64,000 nucleotides of DNA from CAYPGJ01 sp050174775 (GTDB lineage Bacteria > Planctomycetota > Phycisphaerae > Phycisphaerales > UBA1924): positions 279,426 through 343,425 of the forward strand of contig JBFXJP010000002.1 in NCBI GenBank assembly GCA_050174775.1. Direction: 5' to 3'. Below are positions 1 through 7,333 of the stretch, in pieces. The number at the start of each line of letters is the position of its first letter. Within the stretch, counting starts at the first letter, position 1. Both the position numbers and the translations under genes were made by a program. The notes under the pieces were generated by a model. The model was given only the letters and a program-made list of their open reading frames with translations, was not told where the DNA came from and did no database searches.

Positions 1-2
1 GG

Positions 3-167
3 CGGGTGCTCGCGGCCACGCGGACCGCGATGGACAAGGCCCGCGACATGGTCGAGGCGCGCCTCGACGGGGGCGAGTTGGAGAAGGCGATCGACGAGGC
101 GCTCGCGACGGCTGGGAACTCATCCACCGCTGCGCCGGCGTTGTCGGATGCGACCCCGCCGCCCTGA
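3..167 (+). CDS. Partial phage protein, C-terminal fragment
   Basis: The window opens inside this reading frame, which runs to a TGA at 165-167 and gives 54 residues. The visible part has a short charged helical stretch (AMDKARDMVEARLDGGELEKA) followed by a flexible Ala/Ser/Pro-rich tail. I do not recognise the family. Position suggests the first product of a tail-assembly-chaperone pair: the next frame (-1 relative to this one) is open across the whole overlap and looks coding from about position 113. If so, a fraction of ribosomes would shift frame before 167 to make a fusion, as in lambda G/GT. The N-terminus is missing, so length and start are unknown. Confidence 0.55.
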   Translation, partial: RVLAATRTAMDKARDMVEARLDGGELEKAIDEALATAGNSSTAAPALSDATPPP

Positions 168-181
168 CGCTGCGGGACCTC

Positions 182-424
182 GTGGCGATGGCCGAGGCGC
201 GCGAGCGCAGCGACTGGGCGCGCACGAGCGCGCTCCTGGCGCTGATTGCCAACGCCCACCGGGACGCGAAGAAGACGCGTCCCTTCAAGCCGAGCGACTT
301 CGACCCTTACGGGCGGCGCGAGAGCAAGGCGAACGACATTCCGGCGCTGCGGGCGCTGTTCACGGGTAGGCAACGGGGATCGGGGACCGGGGACCAGACG
401 GAAGGCAAGGAGGCTGACGGATGA
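182..424 (+). CDS. Phage tail-assembly-chaperone-like protein, possibly the frameshifted half
   Basis: From the first usable start (GTG 182, or ATG 188) the product is about 80 residues. Protein-like sequence clearly begins further upstream: from about 113 the same frame reads WELIHRCAGVVGCDP and then LTLRDLVAMAEARE, followed by W..T..LLALIANAHRD. That resembles small tail chaperone or minor tail proteins of planctomycete-type prophages (resemblance from memory). The frame has no ATG, GTG or TTG between 2 and 181 and no stop, so the upstream part can only be translated by a -1 shift from the preceding frame or from a rare start such as CTG 164. The stop overlaps the next gene's start (ATGA at 421-424), implying coupled translation. 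Confidence 0.5.
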   Translation: MAMAEARERSDWARTSALLALIANAHRDAKKTRPFKPSDFDPYGRRESKANDIPALRALFTGRQRGSGTGDQTEGKEADG

Positions 425-918
425 CGGTGAAGCACACGGTGTTCGTGGCGGGGCTCGCGCTCGTGGCGCTCATGCTGGCGGCGTGCGCCGCGGTCGATCT
501 GGGCGACCTCATCCACGCGCGCACGCCCGCGAGCGTGCAGCAGCAGACGGGGCTGCCCAGCAAGCTCTCGCTCAACGAGGCGGAAGCCGAGTACCGCGCG
601 TGGGTGGAGCAGACGCGCCTCGCCGCGGCGCAGTGGCGGTCGAACATCGAGCGCTCCAACGAGGTCCGCGGGCTTCTCGGCCAGATCACGCTAGGGGCCC
701 TCGACCAGATCGGCCCGACGCTGGGGGGCGTGCCCGTGCTCGGTCCGGCGCTGCCGGCGCTCACGGGATTGGCGGGGCTCTTCCTTGGCGGGGCGCGGCT
801 GCGCAAGGAGAAGGAGGCGTCGTTCAACAAGGGGCTGGAGGAAGGCGGCGTGCTCGCGCGGGGCGGGCGGGTTGGGGGGGCGCCGCAGCCCGGCGTCCCG
901 ACGGGGGCCACCGCCTGA
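421..918 (+). CDS. Small lipoprotein inside the phage tail module
   Basis: A 165-residue protein with a clear lipoprotein signal: Met, Lys/His, a hydrophobic run and the lipobox LMLAAC, giving lipidated Cys at about residue 21. The mature part is helical and charged (Asn-Glu-Ala-Glu-Ala-Glu-Tyr, Trp-Val-Glu-Gln), then a Gly/Leu/Pro-rich hydrophobic stretch (about residues 95-125), a Lys/Glu-rich segment and a Gly/Pro tail. A strong ribosome-binding site, AAGGAGG at 407-413, supports ATG 421. The gene overlaps both neighbours. A lysis role (spanin-like lipoprotein) or an exported superinfection factor are both possible, but no specific family is recognised. Confidence 0.75.
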   Translation: MTVKHTVFVAGLALVALMLAACAAVDLGDLIHARTPASVQQQTGLPSKLSLNEAEAEYRAWVEQTRLAAAQWRSNIERSNEVRGLLGQITLGALDQIGPTLGGVPVLGPALPALTGLAGLFLGGARLRKEKEASFNKGLEEGGVLARGGRVGGAPQPGVPTGATA

Positions 919-1388
919 TGGCCGCGCCGCTCTTCGACATGAGGGTGAAGGACCTGTTCTTCGACCGGCCGAAGGTGCAGCGCGCGGTTGACCGCGCCCG
1001 TCGCCGCGCGCTCTCGAAGGCGGGCGCGTTCATCCGCCAGCGGGCGCGGACGAGCATGCGCCGGCGGCGGGGCTCGTCGGCGCCGGGATCGCCTCCCCAC
1101 GCGCACGAGGGCTCGCTGCGGCGTCTGCTCTTCTTCGCCTACGACCCAAGCGCCGACTCCGTTGTCGTCGGACCGGTCGGCTTCCGTCGCAGCGACGCGC
1201 CGAACACGCTCGAGTTCGGCGGGGCGGCGACCGTCACGCGCCGGCGCACCCGCCCCCGGAGCGGCGGCACGCGCGGCGTCGAGTCGCGGCGTGTGCGCAT
1301 CGAGGCCCGGCCCTACATGGGGCCGGCGCTGCGGAAGGAACTGCCCAACCTGCCCAAGCCGTGGGCGTCGAGCGTGCGAGGAGGGTGA
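918..1388 (+). CDS. HK97 gp10-like minor tail protein
   Basis: The ATG at 918 overlaps the TGA of the lipoprotein gene (ATGA junction), giving 156 residues. The N-terminal third is strongly basic and helical (VDRARRRALSKAGAFIRQRA), followed by a Pro/Gly/His loop and then beta-like sequence (LRRLLFFAYDP, VVVGPVGF, NTLEFGG) and a C-terminal RPYMGPAL segment. This pattern (basic helix, loop, VGP strand, R-P-x-M-x-P-A near the end) is typical of the gp10/neck-type tail completion proteins encoded just before tape measure genes. Its position directly before the tape measure gene agrees. The assignment is by pattern only. Confidence 0.65.
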   Translation: MAAPLFDMRVKDLFFDRPKVQRAVDRARRRALSKAGAFIRQRARTSMRRRRGSSAPGSPPHAHEGSLRRLLFFAYDPSADSVVVGPVGFRRSDAPNTLEFGGAATVTRRRTRPRSGGTRGVESRRVRIEARPYMGPALRKELPNLPKPWASSVRGG

Positions 1389-1391
1389 CCG

Positions 1392-3257
1392 GTGGCGGAC
1401 TCCAGGGGCATCCGGGCGGGGCGGGCCTTCGTCGAACTCGGCGTGAGCGACCGCCTCACCGCCGGGCTGCGGCGCGCGCAGAAGCGCCTGCAGGCGTTTG
1501 GCGCGGGCGTCCGCCAGGTCGGCCTGCGCCTCGTCGCGGCCGGCGCGGCCGCGGCGGCGCCTATCGCGGCGATGGTCGGGCTGTTCGTGAGGGCTGGCGA
1601 CGAACTGGAGAAGATGGCCGAGCGCACCGGCCTCTCCGTCGAGGCGCTCTCTGAACTCAAGTTCGCCGCCGAGCAGTCGGGCACGGACCTCGAGACCTTG
1701 GAGAAGGGCGTGCGCACGCTCCAGCGCACGATCAACGACGCCGAGCGCGGCCTCTCGACGGCGAACGATGCGCTGGCGGACCTGGGCCTCACCGCCGCGG
1801 ACCTGCGGGCGCTCTCGCCCGAGGAGCAGTTCAAGCTTGTCGCGGAGCGGCTGAGCCAGATCGAAGACCCGGCCAAGCGGGCGGCGCTGGCCATGCAGAT
1901 CCTCGGGCGAGCCGGAACGCAGCTGCTCCCGCTCATGCAGGACGGCGCCCGCGGGATCGAGGCCTTGCAGGCCGAGGCCCGCCGGCTCGGGCTGACCATC
2001 TCGACCGAGACGGCCAAGGACGCCGCGCGGCTGGGCGACGCCTTCGACGCGCTCAAGAGCGTCCTGCGCGCGACGGCGATCGCCCTCGGCGCGGCGCTCG
2101 CGCCCAGCCTCGAAGCGATCACCAAGCGGGTCACACGCATCGCGGTGGTGACGGGAGACTGGATCAAGCGGAACAGCGCCCTCGTCGTCACCGCCGCCAA
2201 GATCGCGGTGGCCCTCGTGGCGGTCGGCTCGGCTCTGGTCGCGCTCGGGCTGCTGCTCTCGCTCATCGGGGGCGCGTTTGGCGGGCTGGCGTTGATCATC
2301 ACGGGCGTCAGCACGGCGATCGGGCTCGTGACGGCGGCGCTCGGTGCGATCCTCTCGCCGATCGGCCTCGTGGTCGCGGCCGTCATCGGCGCGGGGGCGG
2401 TGTTCCTGCATTTCAGCGGGGCGGGAGCGGCCGCGCTGGACTTCCTGCGCGAGCGCTTCGGCGTCCTGGCGGGCGTCGTCACACGCACGCTCGGCGGCAT
2501 CCGCGATGCGCTCGCCGCGGGCGACATCCCCCTCGCCGCGCGGGTCTTGTGGGCGGGCCTGCAACTCGTCTGGCTCGAAGGCACCAAGGAGATCCGCGAG
2601 ACGCTCGCCGAGGGACTCCTCGTCATGCGTCTGGCGTTCGTCGAGACGCTCGCGACGATGTCGCGGCTGTGGACGCGCTTCGCCTCGGGCCTTCGCTCCG
2701 TGTGGGAGAAGACCCAGAACTTCCTCGCCAAGCGGTTCACAGAGCTCTTCGGCCTGTTCGACGAATCGCTCGATGTCGAGGCCGCGAAAGCGAGTCTCGA
2801 CGCGCAGTCGCGCGCAGCGCTGGAGTCTCTAGCCCGCGAGACCGAGGACGCGCTCAAACGCATCAACGATGAACAGGACGCGCGGACCCGGGACCTCCTC
2901 GACGATGCGGCGGACAAGATCGACGAGCGCCGCAAGGCTCTGGAGGATGCGCGCCGCGAGCTCGAGGAAGCGATCGACGAGGCCCGACGGAAGCGCGAGG
3001 CTTCCGGGGGTGCGGACGAGGGCGAGATCCCCTCCGTGGCCGACCGAATCCGCGAGCTCGAGGATGCATTGGACTCGGTGAGCGACGGCATTGCCCGGCG
3101 CGTTGAGGTCCGCGGCACCTTCAACGCGCTGGCGGCGCAAGGGCTCACGACTTCCGGAGACGCCATCGACCGCACCGCCCGCGCTACCGAGCAGACCGCG
3201 CGCAACACCCGCCGTCTGGTCGAAGCGTCCCAGCGCGGCGCACTGACCTTCGCCTAG
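1392..3257 (+). CDS. Phage tail tape measure protein
   Basis: A 621-residue protein starting at GTG 1392, with GAGGAGGG at 1378-1385 as ribosome-binding site and only 3 nt after the previous stop. The N-terminus (ELGVSDRLTAGLRRAQKRLQ) and the following region (EKMAERTGLSVEALSELKFA, then an AAL.MQILGRAG segment near residue 175) are typical of tape measure proteins. Residues about 260-345 form a long block of hydrophobic Ala/Leu/Ile/Gly-rich helices, the usual membrane-like segment. Residues about 460-560 are a charged coiled coil rich in Glu, Asp, Arg and Lys. In known siphophages such proteins set tail length at roughly 1.5 angstrom per residue, which would suggest a tail near 90 nm (inference). 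Confidence 0.85.
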   Translation: MADSRGIRAGRAFVELGVSDRLTAGLRRAQKRLQAFGAGVRQVGLRLVAAGAAAAAPIAAMVGLFVRAGDELEKMAERTGLSVEALSELKFAAEQSGTDLETLEKGVRTLQRTINDAERGLSTANDALADLGLTAADLRALSPEEQFKLVAERLSQIEDPAKRAALAMQILGRAGTQLLPLMQDGARGIEALQAEARRLGLTISTETAKDAARLGDAFDALKSVLRATAIALGAALAPSLEAITKRVTRIAVVTGDWIKRNSALVVTAAKIAVALVAVGSALVALGLLLSLIGGAFGGLALIITGVSTAIGLVTAALGAILSPIGLVVAAVIGAGAVFLHFSGAGAAALDFLRERFGVLAGVVTRTLGGIRDALAAGDIPLAARVLWAGLQLVWLEGTKEIRETLAEGLLVMRLAFVETLATMSRLWTRFASGLRSVWEKTQNFLAKRFTELFGLFDESLDVEAAKASLDAQSRAALESLARETEDALKRINDEQDARTRDLLDDAADKIDERRKALEDARRELEEAIDEARRKREASGGADEGEIPSVADRIRELEDALDSVSDGIARRVEVRGTFNALAAQGLTTSGDAIDRTARATEQTARNTRRLVEASQRGALTFA

Positions 3258-3272
3258 GAGCCAGTCTCACTC

Positions 3273-4100
3273 ATGCCTTTCATCGTCGAGGAGCGCGACA
3301 CGAGCCGCACGATTACCTCCGGGGCCAACCCGGCGGTGGAGCTGCGTTTCGTCGTGCGCGGGACCGGCCCCGACCTCCAGAACGACGCGGGAGCCTTGGC
3401 GGCGCTGGAGGATGAGGCGCCGGACGACTTCTTGAGCCTGCCGCGCCGCGACGTCCGACTCGAGCCCGCGGGGCCGGGATTGTGGGACGGCGAGGCGGCG
3501 TACGCGCCCGAGTCGAACGAGTTCGAGCCGCCGCAGACGGGCGAGAGCGTCTTTGCCTTCGACACCGGTGGCGGGACCCAGCACATCACGCACTCGATGG
3601 CGACAGTATCGACCTACGCCGCCCCCGGGCAGACGGCGCCGAACTTCCAAGGCGCGATCGGCGCCACCGCCGACAGCGTCGAGGGCGTGGACATCGTCGT
3701 GCCCGTGTACCAGTTCACGGAGACGCACGTCTTCCCCAACGCCGCCGTCACCGACGCATACAAGGCCACGCTCATGATCATGACCGGCCGCGTGAACAGC
3801 GACACTTTCCGCGGCTTCGAGCCGGGCTCGGTGCTGTTCCTCGGCGCGTCCGGGTCGAAGCGCGGCGCCGCATCCGGGGCCGGCGACTGGGAGATTACCT
3901 TCCGCTTCGCCGTCTCCGTGAACCTGGCGGGGATCGCCGTCGGACCGATCACGGGCATCAGCAAGAAGGGCTGGGAGTACCTCTGGGTGCGCTACGAGGA
4001 CGCCGAGGACGGCGCCGCGCAATCGATCGTGAAGCGTCCCGTCGCGGCGTATGTCGAGCGGGTGTACCTCGAGCTTCCCTTCTCGATCCTGGGGCTCTGA
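3273..4100 (+). CDS. Phage structural protein (tail/baseplate region), unknown family
   Basis: A 275-residue protein 15 nt after the tape measure gene. It starts with the compact beta-type segment MPFIVEERDTSRTITSG, followed by alternating acidic and hydrophobic stretches (VELRFVVRGTG, ESVFAFDTGGGTQHITHS) and a C-terminal region with VNLAGIAVGPITG, GWEYLWVRYED and AAYVERVYLELPF. There is no signal peptide or membrane segment. Genes in this place commonly encode distal tail or baseplate components, and the beta-rich composition fits. No catalytic motif is visible and I cannot name the family. Confidence 0.7.
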   Translation: MPFIVEERDTSRTITSGANPAVELRFVVRGTGPDLQNDAGALAALEDEAPDDFLSLPRRDVRLEPAGPGLWDGEAAYAPESNEFEPPQTGESVFAFDTGGGTQHITHSMATVSTYAAPGQTAPNFQGAIGATADSVEGVDIVVPVYQFTETHVFPNAAVTDAYKATLMIMTGRVNSDTFRGFEPGSVLFLGASGSKRGAASGAGDWEITFRFAVSVNLAGIAVGPITGISKKGWEYLWVRYEDAEDGAAQSIVKRPVAAYVERVYLELPFSILGL

Positions 4101-4102
4101 CC

Positions 4103-4336
4103 ATGGGTTGCCGCGCCTGCCTGAAGGGAGCCGTCGGCGTGACGAAGGCCGTGGTCGGTCTCGATCGCGCGCCGAGCGCGGAGGTCGAACGCCGCCTGGC
4201 CCGGTGCAACGCCTGCGAGCACGCCGTCCCGTGCGCAAGGGATGCGAGCCGCGCGTGCCGCTGCTCGGTGTGCCGGTGCGTGCTCTCGCTCAAGACGCGC
4301 ATCGCCGGCGAGCGATGCCCGTTGGAGAGGTGGTGA
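4103..4336 (+). CDS. Cys-rich small protein, possible zinc-binding
   Basis: A 77-residue protein beginning 2 nt after the previous stop. It has ten cysteines: MGCRACLKG at the N-terminus, then CNAC, a single Cys in VPCARD, the cluster CRCSVCRC, and a final Cys in ERCPLERW. The spacing of CxxC pairs suggests one or two zinc-ribbon-like sites. Small Cys-rich proteins of this type occur among virion genes of tailed phages and are usually of unknown role. The gene is shorter than its neighbours but is tightly packed between them, which supports it being real. Confidence 0.7.
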   Translation: MGCRACLKGAVGVTKAVVGLDRAPSAEVERRLARCNACEHAVPCARDASRACRCSVCRCVLSLKTRIAGERCPLERW

Positions 4337-4337
4337 G

Positions 4338-5696
4338 ATGGCCGACGCATTGACCAAGGTGCGTCCGGGCCAGCCGCTGCGCATCCCCGCGGCGGCGTAC
4401 AACGCCTTCGTGGATGCGGCCAAGGCGACGCGCGGCGTGCGCCAGGACAACGCCCGCGACGCCGTGCGCGAGCAGACGCGGTTCCTCACGCCGATCAAGA
4501 ACTCGACAGGCGCGACGATCCCCCGCTTCGGCGTCCTCGGCGTGAGCGCGCCGCTCTTCGATCCGGTCGAGGCCCCCGAGGCCTTCCGCAGACGTGTCGT
4601 TCTGGCCGGCGTCACGCCGAGCGAGGAGGACCATCTCGGGAAGTTCGTCATCGCCCTCGAGCCGATCCCAGTAGGGGCCATCGGCATGGCCTGCGGCGCA
4701 GGGCTGTGCGCCGCGAGAATCGAGTTCCCCGAGGATGACGGGCGGGAGCGCCGCGTCGCCGACATCGCCGATGGCGTCACAGCCCACCTCAAGGCGGGCG
4801 ACGAGGGCGCGGCGACGATCCTGTGGCGCGAGCCGGGGACGGCCGCCGGAGTGAAATGGGCGATCGTGCGGCTGGGCGGATTCGGTCAGGCCGCGTCGAT
4901 CTTCCCCGTCGCGCTCGCGCTCGCGGGCGGCCAGCAGGGCAGCGCCCTCATTCGCGCGTCGTGGGTGTATGACGTCACCGACGCCATCAGCGGCGAGGAG
5001 CTCGCGTTGGGCGTCAGCCCGATCGCCGCGCCGCACCGGTGGAATCGCCCCGCGACCGGCCCGGTCAGCCCCGCCACCTTTGGGCTTGCGCGCCTGAACA
5101 CCGACAACGACCTCGAGCTGCTCTGGATCAACGAGACCGCCGAGCACATGTGGGTGTTCCCTATCACGCTCTCGCAAACAGGCGGCGAACAGGGCACGCC
5201 CTCAGCGCCCGCGTCATGGCGGTACGCCGTCTTCGACTCGACGAGCGGACTGACATTGGTGACGAACGTGGACCCTGCCGCAGCACCGCACGAGTGGCGC
5301 CGGCCCGCGGCGGGCAAGGTGGCGCCTGCGACGCACGGCTACGCGTCGCTGTCGAGCGGCGGATTGCTGGTGATCGGCTGGATCAACGAGGTCCCCGAGA
5401 TCCACCCGCTGCCCGCGTTCCCGGTGTCGCTGGTGCTCGCGGAGCTCGCCAACGGCGGGCCCGACTTCCCCACCAACCACATGTACCACGTGTTCGATGT
5501 GGCCTCCGGCGAGCAGGTGGGCGAGTTCGTGAACCCCGGCCAGCCGCCGCACCAGTGGAAGCGCCCCGATATCGGCCGCTATTCCCCCGCGACCTTCGCG
5601 CTGGCCTACCGCAACGCCAGCGGCGCCGTGATCATCACCTGGACGAACGAGGCGCCCGAACTCGAGGCCTGCGCCGCGTCGGGCGGGAGCAAATAG
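4338..5696 (+). CDS. Phage structural protein with three C-terminal repeats
   Basis: A 452-residue protein starting at ATG 4338, 1 nt after the preceding stop. Residues 1-about 185 form an N-terminal region with DALTKVRPGQPLRIPAAAYN at the start. From residue about 189 the protein is built of three repeats of 85-90 residues, starting near residues 189, 274 and 361. Each begins with a Phe-Pro-Val/Ile strand, carries S-W-x-Y-x-V-F/Y-D and S-G-E, then PH.W.RP, then PAT.G.A, and ends in W-x-N-E. Repeated beta domains of this kind are common in tail fibre, head decoration or tail-tip proteins. A link to receptor binding is inference. The repeats diverge at the protein level, so the duplication is not recent. 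Confidence 0.7.
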   Translation: MADALTKVRPGQPLRIPAAAYNAFVDAAKATRGVRQDNARDAVREQTRFLTPIKNSTGATIPRFGVLGVSAPLFDPVEAPEAFRRRVVLAGVTPSEEDHLGKFVIALEPIPVGAIGMACGAGLCAARIEFPEDDGRERRVADIADGVTAHLKAGDEGAATILWREPGTAAGVKWAIVRLGGFGQAASIFPVALALAGGQQGSALIRASWVYDVTDAISGEELALGVSPIAAPHRWNRPATGPVSPATFGLARLNTDNDLELLWINETAEHMWVFPITLSQTGGEQGTPSAPASWRYAVFDSTSGLTLVTNVDPAAAPHEWRRPAAGKVAPATHGYASLSSGGLLVIGWINEVPEIHPLPAFPVSLVLAELANGGPDFPTNHMYHVFDVASGEQVGEFVNPGQPPHQWKRPDIGRYSPATFALAYRNASGAVIITWTNEAPELEACAASGGSK

Positions 5697-5698
5697 CG

Positions 5699-6322
5699 GT
5701 GGCCGCGCCGGGCAAGTGCGTCGTCGGAGACACCGGCAAACTCGGCGTGCTCGAATTGGGCACGCTCTCGACCTTCAACGCGGATGGACAGTGCGCCGCC
5801 TGCTGCATCGAGTTCACGCAGGCGTGGTCCTTCACCGATCAGGGCTTCATCGCCGGCGGGCAGAACGGCGCGTTGCGCTCCTACGATGACCCGGCGAGCG
5901 TTCCCGCGAGCCCCTGGACGATCCAGAACAACGGCCTCGGCCTTCGCCTCGATTGGGAGGATGACAACAACTGCGTGGGGTACAACCCCTTCACGCAGCG
6001 CGCCACGGCGACCGCGGCGATCGTCGTGCCCGTGGACACGATCATGACCGTGACCTGGTCCGGCGTGGGCGAGCGGCAGGACCCCAACTTCGAACTGATG
6101 AGCCTCTCGGTCGACGGCATGCTCGTCGGCTCGGCGCACGCCCCCGGCGGCGGTCAGGGCTGCGCGCCGATGGGCCCGGTCGTGTCCGACCCGCCCCCGC
6201 CCCAACAGGTGATGCTGACGGCCGGCGAGCACACCTTGACGATCACGGCGACGACCAACGACCCGCTGTACCACGTGGGGGCGTGGTATCAGTTCGGGCT
6301 GACGTTCCAGGAGGTCCCCTGA
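5699..6322 (+). CDS. Phage virion-associated protein, last gene of the module
   Basis: A 207-residue protein with GTG 5699 as start, 2 nt after the previous stop; GGGAG lies about 10 nt upstream. The sequence is beta-rich with Gly/Asp/Asn turns (GKCVVGDTGKLGVLELG, GLGLRLDWEDDNN, TIMTVTWSGVGE, LTAGEHTLTITATT), the composition of a jelly-roll or adhesin-like fold. It has several Cys, including an ACC pair near residue 38. No signal peptide is present. It appears to be the terminal gene of the structural module; after its stop at 6322 the coding density falls. Family unknown. Confidence 0.65.
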   Translation: MAAPGKCVVGDTGKLGVLELGTLSTFNADGQCAACCIEFTQAWSFTDQGFIAGGQNGALRSYDDPASVPASPWTIQNNGLGLRLDWEDDNNCVGYNPFTQRATATAAIVVPVDTIMTVTWSGVGERQDPNFELMSLSVDGMLVGSAHAPGGGQGCAPMGPVVSDPPPPQQVMLTAGEHTLTITATTNDPLYHVGAWYQFGLTFQEVP

Positions 6323-6765
6323 CGGGGACGCCGGACGACGGACGCTCCCGGTCCAGCGACGCTCGCGGCTCCGGGATGCCCACCTCTGCTTGTGGGCAAC
6401 ATCCAGTTCTGGGTGACCGTCGGCCCAGATCCCGACTCGCCCCGGAGCGCGAATTTAGATTCTTTCCTGCCCGCTGCCGGGGACCTACCCGGTCCACACA
6501 GCTCAGGGCTGCCCCCTCATGGACGGTTCGGCGGCGATTGGGTGAGCGTTATCGAGGTTGCGATCAGCCAAAGCGACCTCAACCAACGCCTCGACGATTG
6601 GGCACAGTCGCATTCCTTTGATCCCAGACGGGTTCCCCCCAATTGTGGGACCTCCTGGGCGATGACACGGCCTGTTCATCCGGGAACCGGATGCGGTCTC
6701 GGGGCGCCAATCAACTTCCACCAGCACGGTGGCCGATGTGCTAGTATCTGCTGAAGCCTTCCAAA
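6323..6765 (+). other. 443-nt junction between the phage module and the metal-export cluster
   Basis: No convincing gene is seen. An open frame at 6392-6754 (GTG start, 120 residues) has some protein-like character in its first half (GNIQFWVTVGPDPDSP, DWVSVIEVAISQSDLNQ) but lacks a ribosome-binding site and ends in unstructured Cys/Gly/His-rich sequence. It may be a decayed phage gene. The extended -10-like string TGCTAGTAT, about 25 nt before the next gene, could be part of a promoter. Base composition is less GC-skewed than in the flanking genes. No integrase, attachment site or repeat is visible, so the phage end is not defined by an att site here. Confidence 0.4.
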
Positions 6766-7200
6766 ATGCGCCGCACCCCATGCAAAGCTCTGGTTACCAT
6801 GCTCTGCCTGATTTCCTTCGGGCTCACCAACATTTTGCCCACGGGCGGGTTGGTGATCTGCAACGACGCTCACGGCGGATCCCGGATCGAGTTGGGGTGC
6901 GGCAAGAATTCAAACGGTGGGTGTGTCACGAGCTGCGGAGGCGGCGCTGTCAGCGATTCACTGGACGATCACGAAGCTCCGCATCCTTGCCAAGACGTGC
7001 CCTTGGCGGACAATCAGCAGATCACGAACGCGCCCTCACGTTCGACGCAGGATGTGACGGTTCTCATTTCGGTGGCGGTCGCTGCGCTCGTCCTCTGGGC
7101 TGACGTGCAGCAGCCAACGAGCGTTGTGTGGTCGGGACCGGAGCCGCAACGGTCGTCCGATGCGCTCAGGTGCATCCGAACCGTTGTTCTTCTCGTTTAG
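6766..7200 (+). CDS. Small secreted protein at the head of the metal-export cluster
   Basis: A 144-residue protein with an N-terminal hydrophobic segment (LVTMLCLISFGLTNI) that reads as a signal peptide, then LPTGGLVICNDAHGGSRIELG, two Cys pairs (GGCVTSCGGG), and HPCQDVPLAD. A second hydrophobic stretch (VTVLISVAVAALVLW) lies near residue 100. From memory, short proteins of this shape (hydrophobic leader, L-x-x-G-x-V-x-C, a His/Glu pair, CxxC and C-x-D-x-P) sit before TolC-type genes in planctomycete metal-export clusters, which fits the position. A periplasmic metal-binding role is inferred from Cys, His and Asp content. The ribosome-binding site before ATG 6766 is weak. Confidence 0.6.
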   Translation: MRRTPCKALVTMLCLISFGLTNILPTGGLVICNDAHGGSRIELGCGKNSNGGCVTSCGGGAVSDSLDDHEAPHPCQDVPLADNQQITNAPSRSTQDVTVLISVAVAALVLWADVQQPTSVVWSGPEPQRSSDALRCIRTVVLLV

Positions 7201-7248
7201 GCAGTGGTTATTGCCGAGCGCTCCGCACGGAGTCTCGCGGTTGTCGCC

Positions 7249-7272
7249 GCGCCCATATCTTGATGTGGGCGC
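7249..7272 (+). other. Hairpin in the leader of the TolC-type gene
   Basis: A 10-bp stem (7249-7258 pairing with 7263-7272, one G-T pair) with the loop CTTG lies in the 133 nt between the small secreted protein and the TolC-type gene. No T-run follows, so a simple terminator is unlikely. It may shape the leader of the downstream mRNA or partly attenuate transcription. Confidence 0.3.
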
Positions 7273-7333
7273 ATGGCGACGCGTTTGAGCCCTTCGGCTC
7301 CTCTCTTCCCATCACTGCCTTCCGAGAAAACCC

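Noticed and set aside
360..2564. A 734-residue open frame on the minus strand over the phage genes
   Set aside because: It is Arg/Glu/Gln/His-rich with no domain-like pattern and mirrors the GC-rich coding strand opposite; the + strand genes have ribosome-binding sites, overlaps and recognisable motifs.
6392..6754. Possible 120-residue protein after the phage module
   Set aside because: No ribosome-binding site and the second half looks non-protein; kept only as a possible decayed gene in the junction entry.
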